NCBI RefSeq assembly: GCF_016906535.1
Contig: NC_057383.1
Span: 1,736,001 to 1,800,000, forward strand
Length of the DNA stretch: 64,000 bases
From: Rhizoctonia solani
Taxonomy: Eukaryota; Basidiomycota; Agaricomycetes; Cantharellales; Ceratobasidiaceae
Reading direction: 5' to 3'
Under the pieces are notes generated by a model. That model was not told where the DNA came from, did not search any database, and was given only the letters and a program-made list of their open reading frames with translations. Both the position numbers and the translations under genes were made by a program. This document shows, one piece after another, positions 1-11,062 of the stretch. Within the stretch, counting starts at the first letter, position 1; the number at the start of each line of letters is the position of its first letter.

Positions 1-2112
1 GGCACCTTTGGGAACATGAATGTTCAGCATCATGGCCCTCCCTTCAGCCGACCTGGCAGGATAGTGAAGAGGTAGTATCCAATCCTTCATTGCAACACGA
101 TCCAGAAAGAACACAGGGGCATGAAGCCTTAATGACTCTCGACACACCGCGTCCAAGTAAGGAAGTGAGTTAAGCTGATCATAGTCAAGATTCTTTCCAT
201 AGAAATGGTGTGCTCTACGAATTTCGTCTCGGAGTTTGGATTGTATACACGGGTGTTCGGCTAAAAGATGGATCGTGCGTGAAAGAGCAGAGCTGGGGTT
301 CCAGAATCACATGAATGTCAAGGCGAAAACAAGTTGCTATAAGTACAAGTACCTTGTGCTGTCATTTCCAGCGAATGCCAATCCGCTGTTGGGTTTAATC
401 ACAGTTGTATATCAATCACAGCTCAAGCTTTCAATGATTGCCTACTTGATTTGAGCCAACACGTCCTCGTCGGTCATCTGATCTTGAGGCGCAGCCATAA
501 GATTGTGCCTCACTAGATACAGTTGGTATGTATTCGAGGGCCGATAGGGAAGGGGGTGGCAGTCACTCACGAAGCGCTGTTGTGATATCTCTTCCGGCCG
601 CCACCTCTGAGTCTAGAGTGCCACTGTTCAGCGCCTCCCGTTTCCGTCTCATAATATCAACCGCCTGGATAGACCATGACCAATCGTACATGAGCGCAAC
701 GCTAAGATGATACTAACCGTTTCGTGCATGGTGTCAGCCACATTTTTCATCCTCTGGACAAGGCGATGGGGAATATGTTCTACCACTGCCCTACGGAGGA
801 AGGCAGGCCCAAGCTGAACCAAAAACGCTATGAATGGATGAAGGTACCACATCTCCGTCAGTAACCCGCTTTGGGACGGGACAAATCAGCGAGGTCAATA
901 ATATGTATACATTCAGGTACACACAACAAATCTCGGGAAGCAAAGAGGTAGGCGGGAACTTTGCCATCCAGTATTCCAAAAGAGTGGCCCATTCCTGAAG
1001 AAGGATGTCCATGCCATACTCTTCTATAAAACGATCGAAAACATACCTGCTTGACCGATGATCTCGAGTGAAATAAGATGGGACCACTTGAAAAGATCAA
1101 TCGCCTGACTGTTGCCGCCGTTGGTCTGAACTTCTGAGGTTATAGCATCAACGAGCTATCTCAATTACGACACTGAGTCTGAAAAGCAACTAATGACCAG
1201 GATAGCTCACCCGTTGAGCAATCGTTGTCATTGTGGGTGTCTAAATTCGGGCACCGTTAAGAACAATAAAATGGATCGAATATACAACCCTACCACTGGA
1301 TGAATAGTTGATAGTACATATTTTAATTTTGGACCCGGTTATTAAAAGGCCAACTCACAGTTACGCATATGACTTGCGCCAAAAACCGGATTTAGAATCT
1401 TGGGCAGTTTTTGATAGGATATAACTAGATGAAAAATGCAAGCTTGTACATACCTTGCGTTGAACTTCATGTCGATGCCCTGGGAGACCTGAGAATGGTT
1501 TCCGAATGTGGGAGTGTATTACTGACCATAAACCGTTGGCATTACTGGTCCAAAGACGAGTTTCAACCAACTTGGAGCAATATTCAGTAGACGGCCAACT
1601 AATAGAACACCACAACTGACGTTATGAGCCAGCCGGGCTCTCTGAAATCATCATGGCCCTTGATGAAGATTTCCTGGAGGGCTCGCGGGTCAGATACCCA
1701 GAGTTCTTCTGCCTTCGCACAAGACGTAAGACTGAAGTATCACCTCGGGGATCTCAAACTCACTCCGAATGGGCCTTTTATTCGGCATACTGAGCCGTAG
1801 GTATCCATTAGTTTGTCTTGAAAGTCAAGGGCTGTATCGGGATCAAACATGTCTTCAGTGCTCCCTGAGCAATGTACTCGAGTCAGTGATACGGAAATCA
1901 GAGACAGCCTGAACCAATGTACCCCAGATCGCGGAAGACGGAGCGGGGCCATCGAGCATTGAGATATTGGATTTGCCCCTTACTGCTCTAGATAAAACGA
2001 GGACAGCTGCTAGCCCAATAACACCCAGCAAGGCATAGCAAAGATGGTCACCCCGTGAGACTGCGAGTTTCTGCAGTGCAAAACCGAAACATGTTGCGCT
2101 GAGATTCGTCAT
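1..2112 (-). CDS. Cytochrome P450, 5' part only (runs off left edge)
   Basis: A membrane-bound haem-thiolate monooxygenase, read on the minus strand from the ATG at 2112. The N-terminus has a hydrophobic anchor (LCYALLGVIGLAAVLVLS) followed by the SAIWG / DMFDPDTALDF region, which lines up piece by piece with the complete P450 at 14573-17327, including intron positions after SAIWG and after KGPFG. The I-helix segment (about 357-380) reads AGNDST instead of the usual AGxDTT. The K-helix ExxR motif (ESLR) is at about 127-138. The haem-binding cysteine loop is not in the window because the gene continues past base 1. At least ten short introns are needed. Substrate unknown. The class call is secure; completeness and activity cannot be judged. 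Confidence 0.88.
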
Positions 2113-2211
2113 TTTAATCGTGCGGTGGGCTTGCCACCCACCCAGTGCCTCTTATACAAAAGATGGTGTGCCTATCACAACCTTGCAGGATAACACGAGG
2201 GAGTACAATCA

Positions 2212-2281
2212 CGGAAGAGCGTTCGAGTGAACAGGCAGAAGAGCATTCGAGCACAGACGGAAGAGCGCCCGAACTCACACA
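2212..2281. repeat. Short degenerate tandem repeat, about three 23-base units
   Basis: Three adjoining units share the core CGGAAGAGC followed by a CGA-containing tail; the unit boundaries are near 2212, 2235 and 2258, and a fourth partial unit starts at 2282. The units differ at several bases. It lies about 100 bases upstream of the P450 start codon at 2112, so it is in that gene's presumed promoter. Confidence 0.5.
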
Positions 2282-3148
2282 CGGAAGCGATTGCCTTTGC
2301 CAGCAACATGTGTGACTTCACCTGCCCTAGCATGTCGAATATAGTAGCTTTAGTTGCCCTCACCAATCACGCCCAAATCTTCACTGAATCCAGAGACTCT
2401 GCCCAACAAGACCGAGGGTGATTCCTAGATGATCCCACAACCCGAGAGACTCCCGGCCTTTGATTGTGGACAAGTAGATGCTGCGATAGTGGCGTCTGAG
2501 TGTGCTCGCGCTCATCGATCGTGACACATCCTCGTATCGTAAAGGCGCTCCGCCACTAGCACCACATCCGCGAGTGGCAAGTTTTACCCCAAATCCGATA
2601 GTGTAGATATATAATCCAAATATCATGCTAGCCATAATAGAATGTGCAGCGTGGGTCATTTCGATTAATCCCCTTTCTCGTTCGCCAAAAAGCTCGAATT
2701 TCGAGATCGCCACAGATTGGGGCGATTCATGGTCTGGAACTATCGCATTAAATGAGGTTGGCTACGTTGATGGAGAAGGATACCAGGCACTTGTGTTTTA
2801 AACCAGCCTCTGATCAATTAGGAATGTCAGCGTGTACTAAACCCCTTTGAGGTGGCCAAACCACTCCCAATCCGATCGTATACGCCAGCATCACAATGGT
2901 TTCCATAAAGCCTGAGATTTGGATCTCATCCACCTCACTCAACAGTACGAGGTGCTACCGCCCTCCACCGAATCGCCCAACTGCAGAGCTAGAATATATG
3001 TGCATGTCCCGTGACTTTAATTCCCATCGTACTGTGCTGAATATGGTTTAACCACACGCTCCCGACTTGACTTTTGAAGATTCGTCGATTTCTGGTCACT
3101 TTGAAGCCTACTGAGCTCTCTCTTAACCGATGATGTACCCCGCTTGCT

Positions 3149-3159
3149 CCCCCCCCCCC
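3149..3159. repeat. Homopolymer C run
   Basis: Eleven consecutive C bases, in non-coding sequence. Length-variable and prone to sequencing error. Confidence 0.8.
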
Positions 3160-5330
3160 ATGCCATTAATTTGTCCATCGAGTACGCGGATTTCGACCTT
3201 GGATCTTGGATCTTGGCCGGTTCGGGTTCCACATGACTCATCATTTCCCGAGTTTGGACTAGACACATATTTCGCGTATAAATTTTGGTCGATACAATCG
3301 GGGGATGCCCGCGACGCAGAGATCACGATGGATCATGATGTTGACATCTTGGGTGGCAAATCCGTGTTGTGGCTAGCGCTAGTCACACAACGGCTCAAGT
3401 CAACCCGTATATGCATCGTTTCAGAGCCTTCTCCTGTCTTTCAACAATTGCTTAATTTTATAGAGATTGTATAAGTAACACCCTGAAATATTTGACCCTC
3501 ACCACGGCAGGCGTGATACAAACACTTGAACCCGAACGCCGGTTTGGGGCCCTAGTAGCCTTTTACATTGCTTTGTTAATTAGGTAGTGAGACACGGATA
3601 GTATTAATTTCTCCCGAGAGAACAATCAAGGCATTACGCAAGCAAGTATAACAGCTAATAAGAACCACCAGCCCATTCCGGGCGGTGCGAACCAGTTCAG
3701 CTATATTTTCGAGCGACAAAAGTCTTCGAATCCGGGAAAGTTATTCGTTTGGGACAGAAGATCGCAAGACTGTTGGGCTAGTCGTGGATCTTTTGTTGGC
3801 GGCCTGCTCCAGCTTTGACGTATCGTTGTAAAAGAACTCTAGAGTTAGCGAATCGGAATCAATACTATATAGCTGGCTTGCAACTTTCTGAAGCCGCGTA
3901 AGGGTTACGCGATCATCGTACAGTGTATGCGTTACCCTTACGATACACCATTACCCCGAACCGTTACACTTACCCATTCGTGCTTCTTTGAGACTGATTA
4001 CCAACTATATACATTTATTTGGTTTATTCTGTTTACGCATGTATCGAACCTGGGCAGCTTATAAGGCCCCGGATTCCAATCCACTCTCCTTGTCTTTAGT
4101 CTGAACACCAATATCGAGTGTGTATTACGACTTGCTGCCGGCGCGATCTTTGTCGCCGACCGAGTCACATATATACATCCGATAAGTAGAGAACTTACAA
4201 GCTGACGGAGCGGTGAGCGCGGTGCCGACGTCGGATTTCAGATTACGCGACGTGTGCGTTCTGTTCATCCAATTGCTAAACCGCACTGAGAGGCGGCAAG
4301 GGCATCTCCAGCGAAGCTAGTCCTCGTAGATCCTGATAGCACTGAGTAATTGCACTGTCCAACCAAATGATTGCCTTGTTTCCAGCTCGTCCAATTGTCG
4401 AAATCGATCGCCATGAAATGTTCGAGCCTACTTGATAGGGCCATGTGTGGCCGGGATTCAGTAGTGGCCGAAGCGAGGTGACCCATGAGTGCCATAGCCA
4501 TTTTGGTACTGCCTGTTTGTTTGACGTCCCAAGTAGATGAGGGTGGTTTCTTTACATACGCCACCTTGCCCCATTCATCGGTTCGACTGCCCCTGGAACT
4601 AGTGGGGTTTAACTTCTCTTCCTAGGCACATTAGACAGCGTTAATTAATTAATCAGCCACCACTCTTGGAGTGACATCCTGGCACCTGGGCGGTGTAGGA
4701 TCAACCTGAAATTCGAACGGCTGATTCGCCTCCGGTGCTGGAGCCACTTTAGCCCAGATAGATACTGGGACTTCATAGTGTCAAAAGCTTTTCGGGATAA
4801 TGTTGCGCCCCAAAACCAATCAATCCCTTAATAGCACAAACTATCGATTACGCGTCATTCACATGAGCGAACGGTCGATTCTGGAGACTTACAATCCAAA
4901 ACATCAGCACAATCTATGTGCCCTTGTAAATTCGTCTAGTATTCGTACGCATCCGAGGCATCCCGCATCAAACTTTCGGTTCGTTTTGTACATATATTTC
5001 TGAGTCTAGCCTTGAGACCTGGTGGGAGAGGCGTGGTGGTCCTAGTCCCCATCCGGTCATCTTTTTGATTACAAATACCACCCGAAGTACTATTCAGGCA
5101 CATCTGTTTGGTCTACTATGCGTCGCGCGCATCCCTTGATATTCATGTTATCGCCAAGAAGCAACTCTTCAAGCCACAAGGGTACTCGGCGCACCTCGTA
5201 ACCGCGCATACACCCACCAACGCCCACATAAAATAACAGCAAATGATTAGCATTTTCAGAAAAAGCACTATACATCTTATCTACTACACAGCGAATCAAC
5301 ATCACAACACATGGGGGTATGAATAAATAA

Positions 5331-5356
5331 AGAAAAAAGAAAGAAAGAAAGAAAAA
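5331..5356. repeat. GAAA-type microsatellite
   Basis: Imperfect repeats of AAAG/GAAA directly seen, about 140 bases beyond the phospholipase C stop codon; probably in or near its 3' untranslated region. Confidence 0.7.
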
Positions 5357-5490
5357 GTGGCGAAAAACGAACGAAATATCTTTTCTCTTGTCCATCCCAA
5401 TCCCATGAGAACAAAAAAAGAAAGGGTAGCATATTAGCAGAATGCGTGTATAGTACCGGACGAGAGCGGGTATATTATCCGTCAATTGAC

Positions 5491-8400
5491 TCATGGTTGA
5501 GGAGAAGTATGGGCCGGACGGAGGGATATATGTACGAATAGCGAGGAGAATAAATATTGCGAGAACTGAAGGTCGTGTAGAGGGAGATGCCGGTATCCTA
5601 ATACAACCCCAAATCAGTTCCTCGCTTTTTGTAAAACCTGAAACGAAATTAAACATACCCTTTCGCAAACTAGCCAGCGGCGAGCAATATACCGCCAGCG
5701 GTTCCTCATCGTCATCATCATTGAACACGGCCAACCGCAAAAAGATGAGATCCCACATGTCCGCGGTGCATGTAAACGGAATCGACACGGTTTCTTCCCA
5801 GATCGGATTGAACCCGTTGTTCGGGATCGCAGTCGTTCGATATGTACGTGGCCCCGTGCTGCTCGAGTCGGGTGCATGGAGGGATATTTCCACAAGTGGG
5901 TCAATGAGACCGTCTTTGATGATTTCTCGGCCGTTTTCGTCTCGTTTTCGAGGGATTTGTTGGGCGGAAATGATCTGATGTCCTCAAAAGTTAGTAATGA
6001 ACTTGGGATTGCTATCGATGCACATACGGTAATGCTTAAAACGTAGTCAACTCGCTTTGCCAACAAATCTTTATCCTTGACCCTGAGTGCCTCGGGTTTC
6101 AACAAGTACCCAGCCCGACCGTTACGCAAAAACATCGACTGGTTCATCATATTTCCCAAATCTAATACCCTTGATCAGTTCCATCCTCCTAACAAAAGAC
6201 ATAAAAAAGAAGGGGACGCACCGATCGTCTGCCAATTCATAGCGACCAACTGAACACCAGCAGCCCAGTACCTCGCAGGCTCATAATTCGTGCTCGACAC
6301 TCTCGTCCCGTTCGGATACACCCTGACCAAATTCGTGCGACAGTGCTTGATCAACCCCATCGCGTTCTCCTTCAAAACCTTGTTCGCGGTCTTTTCGGAA
6401 AGACTAAACATCTGCTCGACGGTATAATGTTCCTTCTTGTTCAGCCCGCGAAACTTGACGCCGACGGTGTATACGAGCAGATCGGCCAGGGAACGAGACA
6501 TCTTGAGTTTCGGCCGCTCGAGCTCGGATCGGTTCGAGTATGCGCGTTGTTTTTTGCGCGGTGGGGAGGTGGGGGTCGCTGCGGACATCGGGTCCAGGGT
6601 GAGTGTGTTGGAGGGTGTGGGCGGGGGTGAAAAGTCTGCCGGGTCCGGACGACGGTTCGAGCGGAAACTTGAGCGCACGCGCTTCGCGATCGTTCGTGCG
6701 CGGGACAGGTCGCCTAAAATTGCGCACACAAATCAATACCTTGTCTCGTATACATATAAACCAACCGACCTTTAATGCTATCCGTATCCGTGGTACCCAC
6801 ATCAGTCTCCTCAACCTCTCCTTCAACCTCGACCTCGCTCAAAAGCGCATTCTTAAACTTGACCAGCACTTTATGCTTGAGCTGCTCGGGACTCGGCAAA
6901 TACTCCAGCTCCTCCGGGTCGGTCGAACCGTCTAGACGAGAGGTGACCAGCATGTCCTTGAACTCCTCTTTCAGGATCTGGGCGACCATCGTCTGCTGCT
7001 CGATCCCTGCGTGCATTTCGGCGCTGATGATGACCGGATAAGGAGACGCCACGAACGCGTATCGCGCAATGGCTTGGGCAACGTGGCGCAGAGGGACCGA
7101 GCCCGTCAAAGTGCGTCCGTGAGTGATGACCGGCTCGTGGTCCCCGTCCCAGATATCGACTTCGACACTTCGGCAGCCCGCGCCGAGGGACCGGATGTAC
7201 CCTTCGATAGTCGACTCGCCGACGAGCTGGTGTCCGAGGAGGTAAGTGTTGTGGGACGAGGAGATGTAGTATTCAGAGAGCGGGCGGGTCATGTCGTGTT
7301 CCTTGTCTTCGAAAGCCGAGTTGTCCGCGCTCAGCAAAAAGGCGGAGAAATCGTCCAGGGTGAAGTGGGGGGTTGTCAATGACTGAAGGATGGGCGCCCC
7401 TGGTTCCTTGTCGGGATAAGAGCATACAGTCGGAGAGGCGGGTTGGGCGTTTTTGAATTTGGCGGCAAACGAAAACGAGCCCGAACGGGACCTTGATCTT
7501 GAGCGGGATCGAGTTTTAGGCTTGAAGCCCGAGGGCGGGGAAGATACGGTTGGGGACTCGGACACAAAGAGTTCTGAAGGGGGAGTCGGTAATTCGACCC
7601 CGCCCGTTGCGTATTTCTTGAATATCCGTACTAGCTCCGAGTCGGTAATCTCCTGCAGTATAATCAGTTTTGGGGCCCTTGTAGATGGAACGAAAGGCAA
7701 GGACGTACCATCATCTGCTCCTCCTTCATAAACTTGGCAAACACCTCGAGATCAAACAACCTATCTCCACGCATCCGATTCCATAACCGCTTAATCTCAG
7801 GCCTAGCATGCAATCTCTTGACAAAGGCGCGGAAATCTGAAAACTGGAGGTAGCCCTTGCCGCCCTTGTCTGCGTTCTATTCGCGCAATTAGCTGCCTTG
7901 TCGCGTCCATCCAAATAGGATCGTACCTGGAACCATTCTTTGACTTCACTTCGCTCACAACCAATTCCCAAACGCCTACAGAGCCTCTCGACCTCTTCAA
8001 TCTCCAACTTCCCATCGGTACTGATGTCGGCTCCGCTCCAATAATGCTTCTCCCAGAAGCCAGCGGGAGAGACGATCCCACTCATAATATTCTGGCGCAA
8101 CTCGCGAAGAGAGTCGAGGGTGGTAGACCAGAGACGCATGGTGTCTTTTGAAAAGGCAATAGTATGAAGCATCTTGTTCTTGTTGGCTGAAATGCAAACA
8201 AGTGGGGGGCGGCCGAAGAAGGAAGCGAGTCGAAAGTGGCGCAAAGTAAACGAGCACGACGATCAGTTCTAGTCCGTGAAAAGAAGTCAAACAAACGCAC
8301 CAGACGTGTATACGATGGTCATCCATCGATCCTCCCGGTCGGCTGGTATCTTGAACTGCTCGCGGTAATATCTCGCCTCTTGGCCGGTCCGAATCTCTTT

Positions 8401-9709
8401 GATGTTTTCAATCTGGACTGCGGTCCAGGGTTAGTACAAACGAAAGGGCAGAAACGATGAAAGAAATAAAAAAAAGGGAAAAAGGCACACGAGTCACAAA
8501 CCCAGAGAAGGCAAAAATAATCGAACCCCCAAGAATCCCCAAATGCCAAGCACAAACAAACGTGTCGGAGAAATGAGAGCGCCACTCACTGATTCCTGCC
8601 TTGTCGCTTTCCCAAGTGACGATTCCTTGATCTGCGTCGAGTCGGAAAAACTTCTGTTTGACCTGGGGGGAAGAATATGAGCATCGACAGAAAGATCATT
8701 CGAAATGAGGGGGAAGGTGGAGAGGCGGGGGATGAACGATGTATTGGAGAACCCGAAATGAAAAAGTAGGTGATTGGAAACACGATGCTGATCGACGACA
8801 CCGCCATGTCGATCAACCTGGTGCCCGAAGATTGTCGTCTGCCCAGCGCCCACCCCAACAGAGATGCATGTGTTCACGTAAGGTGAACCGGGCCCCACAA
8901 CGTAAGTGATGATGGGGACCCCACAGCTCAACGTAACTGGGAATGTGAGATTCGCACAAGGGAAAACTTACCTTCTTGGGTGTCTTTGGAGATACCTTGT
9001 ACATGGGTGTTCCTTGGACGAGTATGGCGGGTACGATGGGTCCCACGGGGTCTGCCCGAGCCTGGGCTTCAGCCTGAGCGGATGTGCTGACATACGTAGG
9101 CTTCTCGTCGTGCTCCTGCCTAGACGCAGGTGGGTCCGAATCACACGAACTACTCCCGGCTTCGTCCATTGCAAAGAGACTTGTGCTGGCCAGTGCCGGA
9201 TCGATGTCGGGAAGATACGCCTTGGGAGAATTGACCTCTTCGCTATCGTTGTCCTCATCCTCGTTCTCCTCTGGTACGCGAGGGGTCGAACTCGAACCAC
9301 GTGAGCGAGTCAAGATCAAGTTGGGCGGGCGCTTGGAGGGGGAGGGGGAGGGATCGTCGTCGTGTCTCTGGGTGTGCAGCTGCGGCAAAGACCTGACCGA
9401 GTCGCTGGCCGTCCGTCGGTGGGCGAAATCACGTGCTTTAATGCTGGGACTGGGGAGCTCTTCAAACTCCCTGGCCTTGGTGGGAGTGTTGGTGAGGGGA
9501 GTGGGGGCAGTGAAGGACTTGGCACGTGCAAGCAGCTTGTTGATGCCCGAGTTGACCTTGTCTCTGAGCGAACGACGACGGGGGAGGGTGCGGAGAAAGT
9601 TATAGTGGGATGCAGGTGGTGTCGAGGGAAGCGCAGGCGAGGGCTCGCCAGACGCAGACACAAGGGGTTCAGCACGGCGGAGTTGCAGCGGAGGGAGATC
9701 AGGTGCCAT
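5491..9709 (-). CDS. Phosphoinositide-specific phospholipase C (delta-type layout)
   Basis: Hydrolyses PtdIns(4,5)P2 to inositol trisphosphate and diacylglycerol at membranes. Minus strand, ATG at 9709, stop 5491-5493, roughly 1,200 residues. Order: a long disordered Ser/Pro/Arg-rich N-terminus (9709 to about 8970); a PH-like region (about 8970-8100); EF-hand-like segment (8080-7740, DISTDGKLEIEEVERL); X domain (7700-6770) with catalytic histidines in SSSHNTYLLGHQL and PVITHGRTL and the VEVDIWDG motif; a charged linker; Y domain (6530-6220, with SSTNYEPARYWAAGVQLVAM and NWQT); and a C2 domain (about 6000-5491). A final intron joins LRKG to YRHLPLHDL. A run of RS dipeptides lies near 7490-7515, between EF-hand and X domain. 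The domain set and catalytic residues make the call firm; exact exon ends are by eye. Confidence 0.95.
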
Positions 9710-9966
9710 GGCGATGCTCCTCGATATTATACTATATTATATATTAGCAGCAACGCAGGTTGGAGGAAGAGGAACAGGGGAGGGCAAAAGGGAGCGACGA
9801 AGCAGAGTCAAGACACCATCATGGTCAAGTCTTAAGCTTTTGCCAGTTCCCCTTCTCGTCACACCCGGCACCGGGCGCTAAACTCGACCCTTACACAGCC
9901 GCCGCCCGATCACACCTATTACCGTAATCGGGCAACTAGCTCTCTCAATCCTATACCGTACCTCGA
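9710..9966. promoter_or_regulatory. Divergent promoter between phospholipase C and Nudix hydrolase
   Basis: Only 257 bases separate the two start codons, so both genes must be driven from here. An AT-rich stretch (about 9722-9748) lies immediately upstream of the phospholipase C ATG. No TATA box could be assigned to either gene with confidence. Inferred from gene layout. Confidence 0.5.
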
Positions 9967-11062
9967 ATGCATATCCCCGGTATACCCCCGCTTCCTTCTT
10001 TGGATATTACATCCGAGGGCTCTCAGCAGGGCTACGAAGCATGGCGTCAGGTTACTGCACTCAAGGTGCGTGTATTCTCCTCGCAATACGCCGCTGCTCA
10101 CACGCGTCTGTAGCGCTTTACGAACGCGTTTGTGCTTGACCCTACGGAAAATAAGGTCTCCGCCCCCCAGTTTATTCGAGCCACGCGCGGAAGCTTATTT
10201 GTACTTTTTACTTACTATGTCTAGATTCTTCTGGGGCTCAAGAAACGCGGGTTTGGCATAGGAATCTATAATGGGTTTGGTGGAAAGGTCGATGTTGGGG
10301 AAACAGTAGCTGATGCTGCCTTGCGGGAACTGCAGGTATGTCTCGTGTTTCTTTTTTCTTCTTTTTTTCTGCTCTTTACCAACTAATACATCCTCTCTGC
10401 TCTTCCGCGCCTCGCTCTCCATCCATTTATGGCGCGCCTGTGTCGCTCATCACCTCTATACTCGTTTCACTCACCACCACCCCCGATCCAGGAAGAGTCC
10501 CACTTATCCGCCTCGCTCGAACCATGCGGCCTCTTATTCTTTGTAGGCGCCGGCCACGCACACGCACACCACATAACAGTATTCAGAGCTCACACATGGC
10601 AAGGCCAACCCACAGAGTATGTCACCGATACGTAAATGCGCCATTCCAACTCGACACCATACTCATTCTCTCGTTGCATTTCTTTTTCTGGGTGGTTTGT
10701 TTTACTGAAAACAAATCTAAAGAACAGATGAAATGCGTCCTGAATGGTTCGCCTATCCCTCTCTCGAGATTCCTTCCACTTCAATCTCCTCGGGCAATAA
10801 TACGTACCCGCCGTTTCCTTACTCGGCAATGTGGAAGGACGATCCGCTCTGGATACCACACCTCCTCACGGACAAATACTTTGTCGCTCGAGTCGACTAT
10901 GGTCCAGTCCCGGTCCCCAGTCCAGGCCAAACGGTCGAACCGGTTTCGGACGGGACTGGGTACATCGTGGATGGGACGACTGTCGATGCGGGAATGCAAA
11001 AATGGATAGTCGGGACGATGAGCAAGGAGGAATGGGAGGCTTCTCGAGTATGGGAAGTGTAG
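9967..11062 (+). CDS. Nudix hydrolase of the MTH1/NUDT1 type (oxidised purine nucleotide triphosphatase)
   Basis: Likely removes oxidised purine nucleoside triphosphates (8-oxo-dGTP type) from the nucleotide pool. Five exons: 9967-10065, 10114-10155, 10225-10335, 10492-10616 and 10723-11062, giving 238 residues in one frame. Diagnostic segments are [18 protein letters not shown], the Nudix helix [16 protein letters not shown], and TDEMRPEWF, all matching the MTH1 pattern; [13 protein letters not shown] also matches the substrate-pocket strand. The Nudix box ends EESHL where MTH1 has EESGL. The protein is about 80 residues longer than human MTH1: about 33 extra at the N-terminus, an insert after PEWF, and a longer C-terminus. 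The first in-frame ATG after the upstream stops is used as start; a shorter start is not available without losing exon 1. Confidence 0.92.

Larger units (their letters stand above)
2113..5490. other. Gene-poor gap, 3.4 kb
   Basis: No gene could be supported here. Open frames up to about 110 codons occur on both strands (for example 3130-3474 plus and 4265-4564 minus) but show no recognisable domain and no convincing splice-linked continuation. The gap holds a small tandem repeat (2212-2281), an 11-base C run (3149-3159) and, at 5331-5356, an A-rich GAAA-type microsatellite just downstream of the phospholipase C stop codon. The left part should contain the promoter of the P450 that starts at 2112. 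Confidence 0.6.

Noticed and set aside
2381..2713. Minus-strand 110-codon frame with a hydrophobic stretch
   Set aside because: No ATG context, domain or exon partners; length is within chance expectation for a 3.4-kb gap.
3880..3985. Several TTACCC / TTACCCC-like motifs resembling telomere repeats
   Set aside because: They are scattered, not in tandem array form, and surrounded by unique sequence with normal genes on both sides.
4036..4066. Possible tRNA T-loop (TTCGATAC on the minus strand)
   Set aside because: The flanking five bases do not pair as a T stem, and no acceptor stem or D arm could be matched.
4265..4564. Minus-strand frame considered as a retrotransposon Gag fragment
   Set aside because: The resemblance is limited to a few aromatic residues; no zinc knuckle, no protease or integrase nearby, no LTRs found.
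5493..5978. Plus-strand open frame of 161 codons
   Set aside because: It is antisense to the phospholipase C C2-domain exons, which have clear domain support; the plus reading has no recognisable motif.
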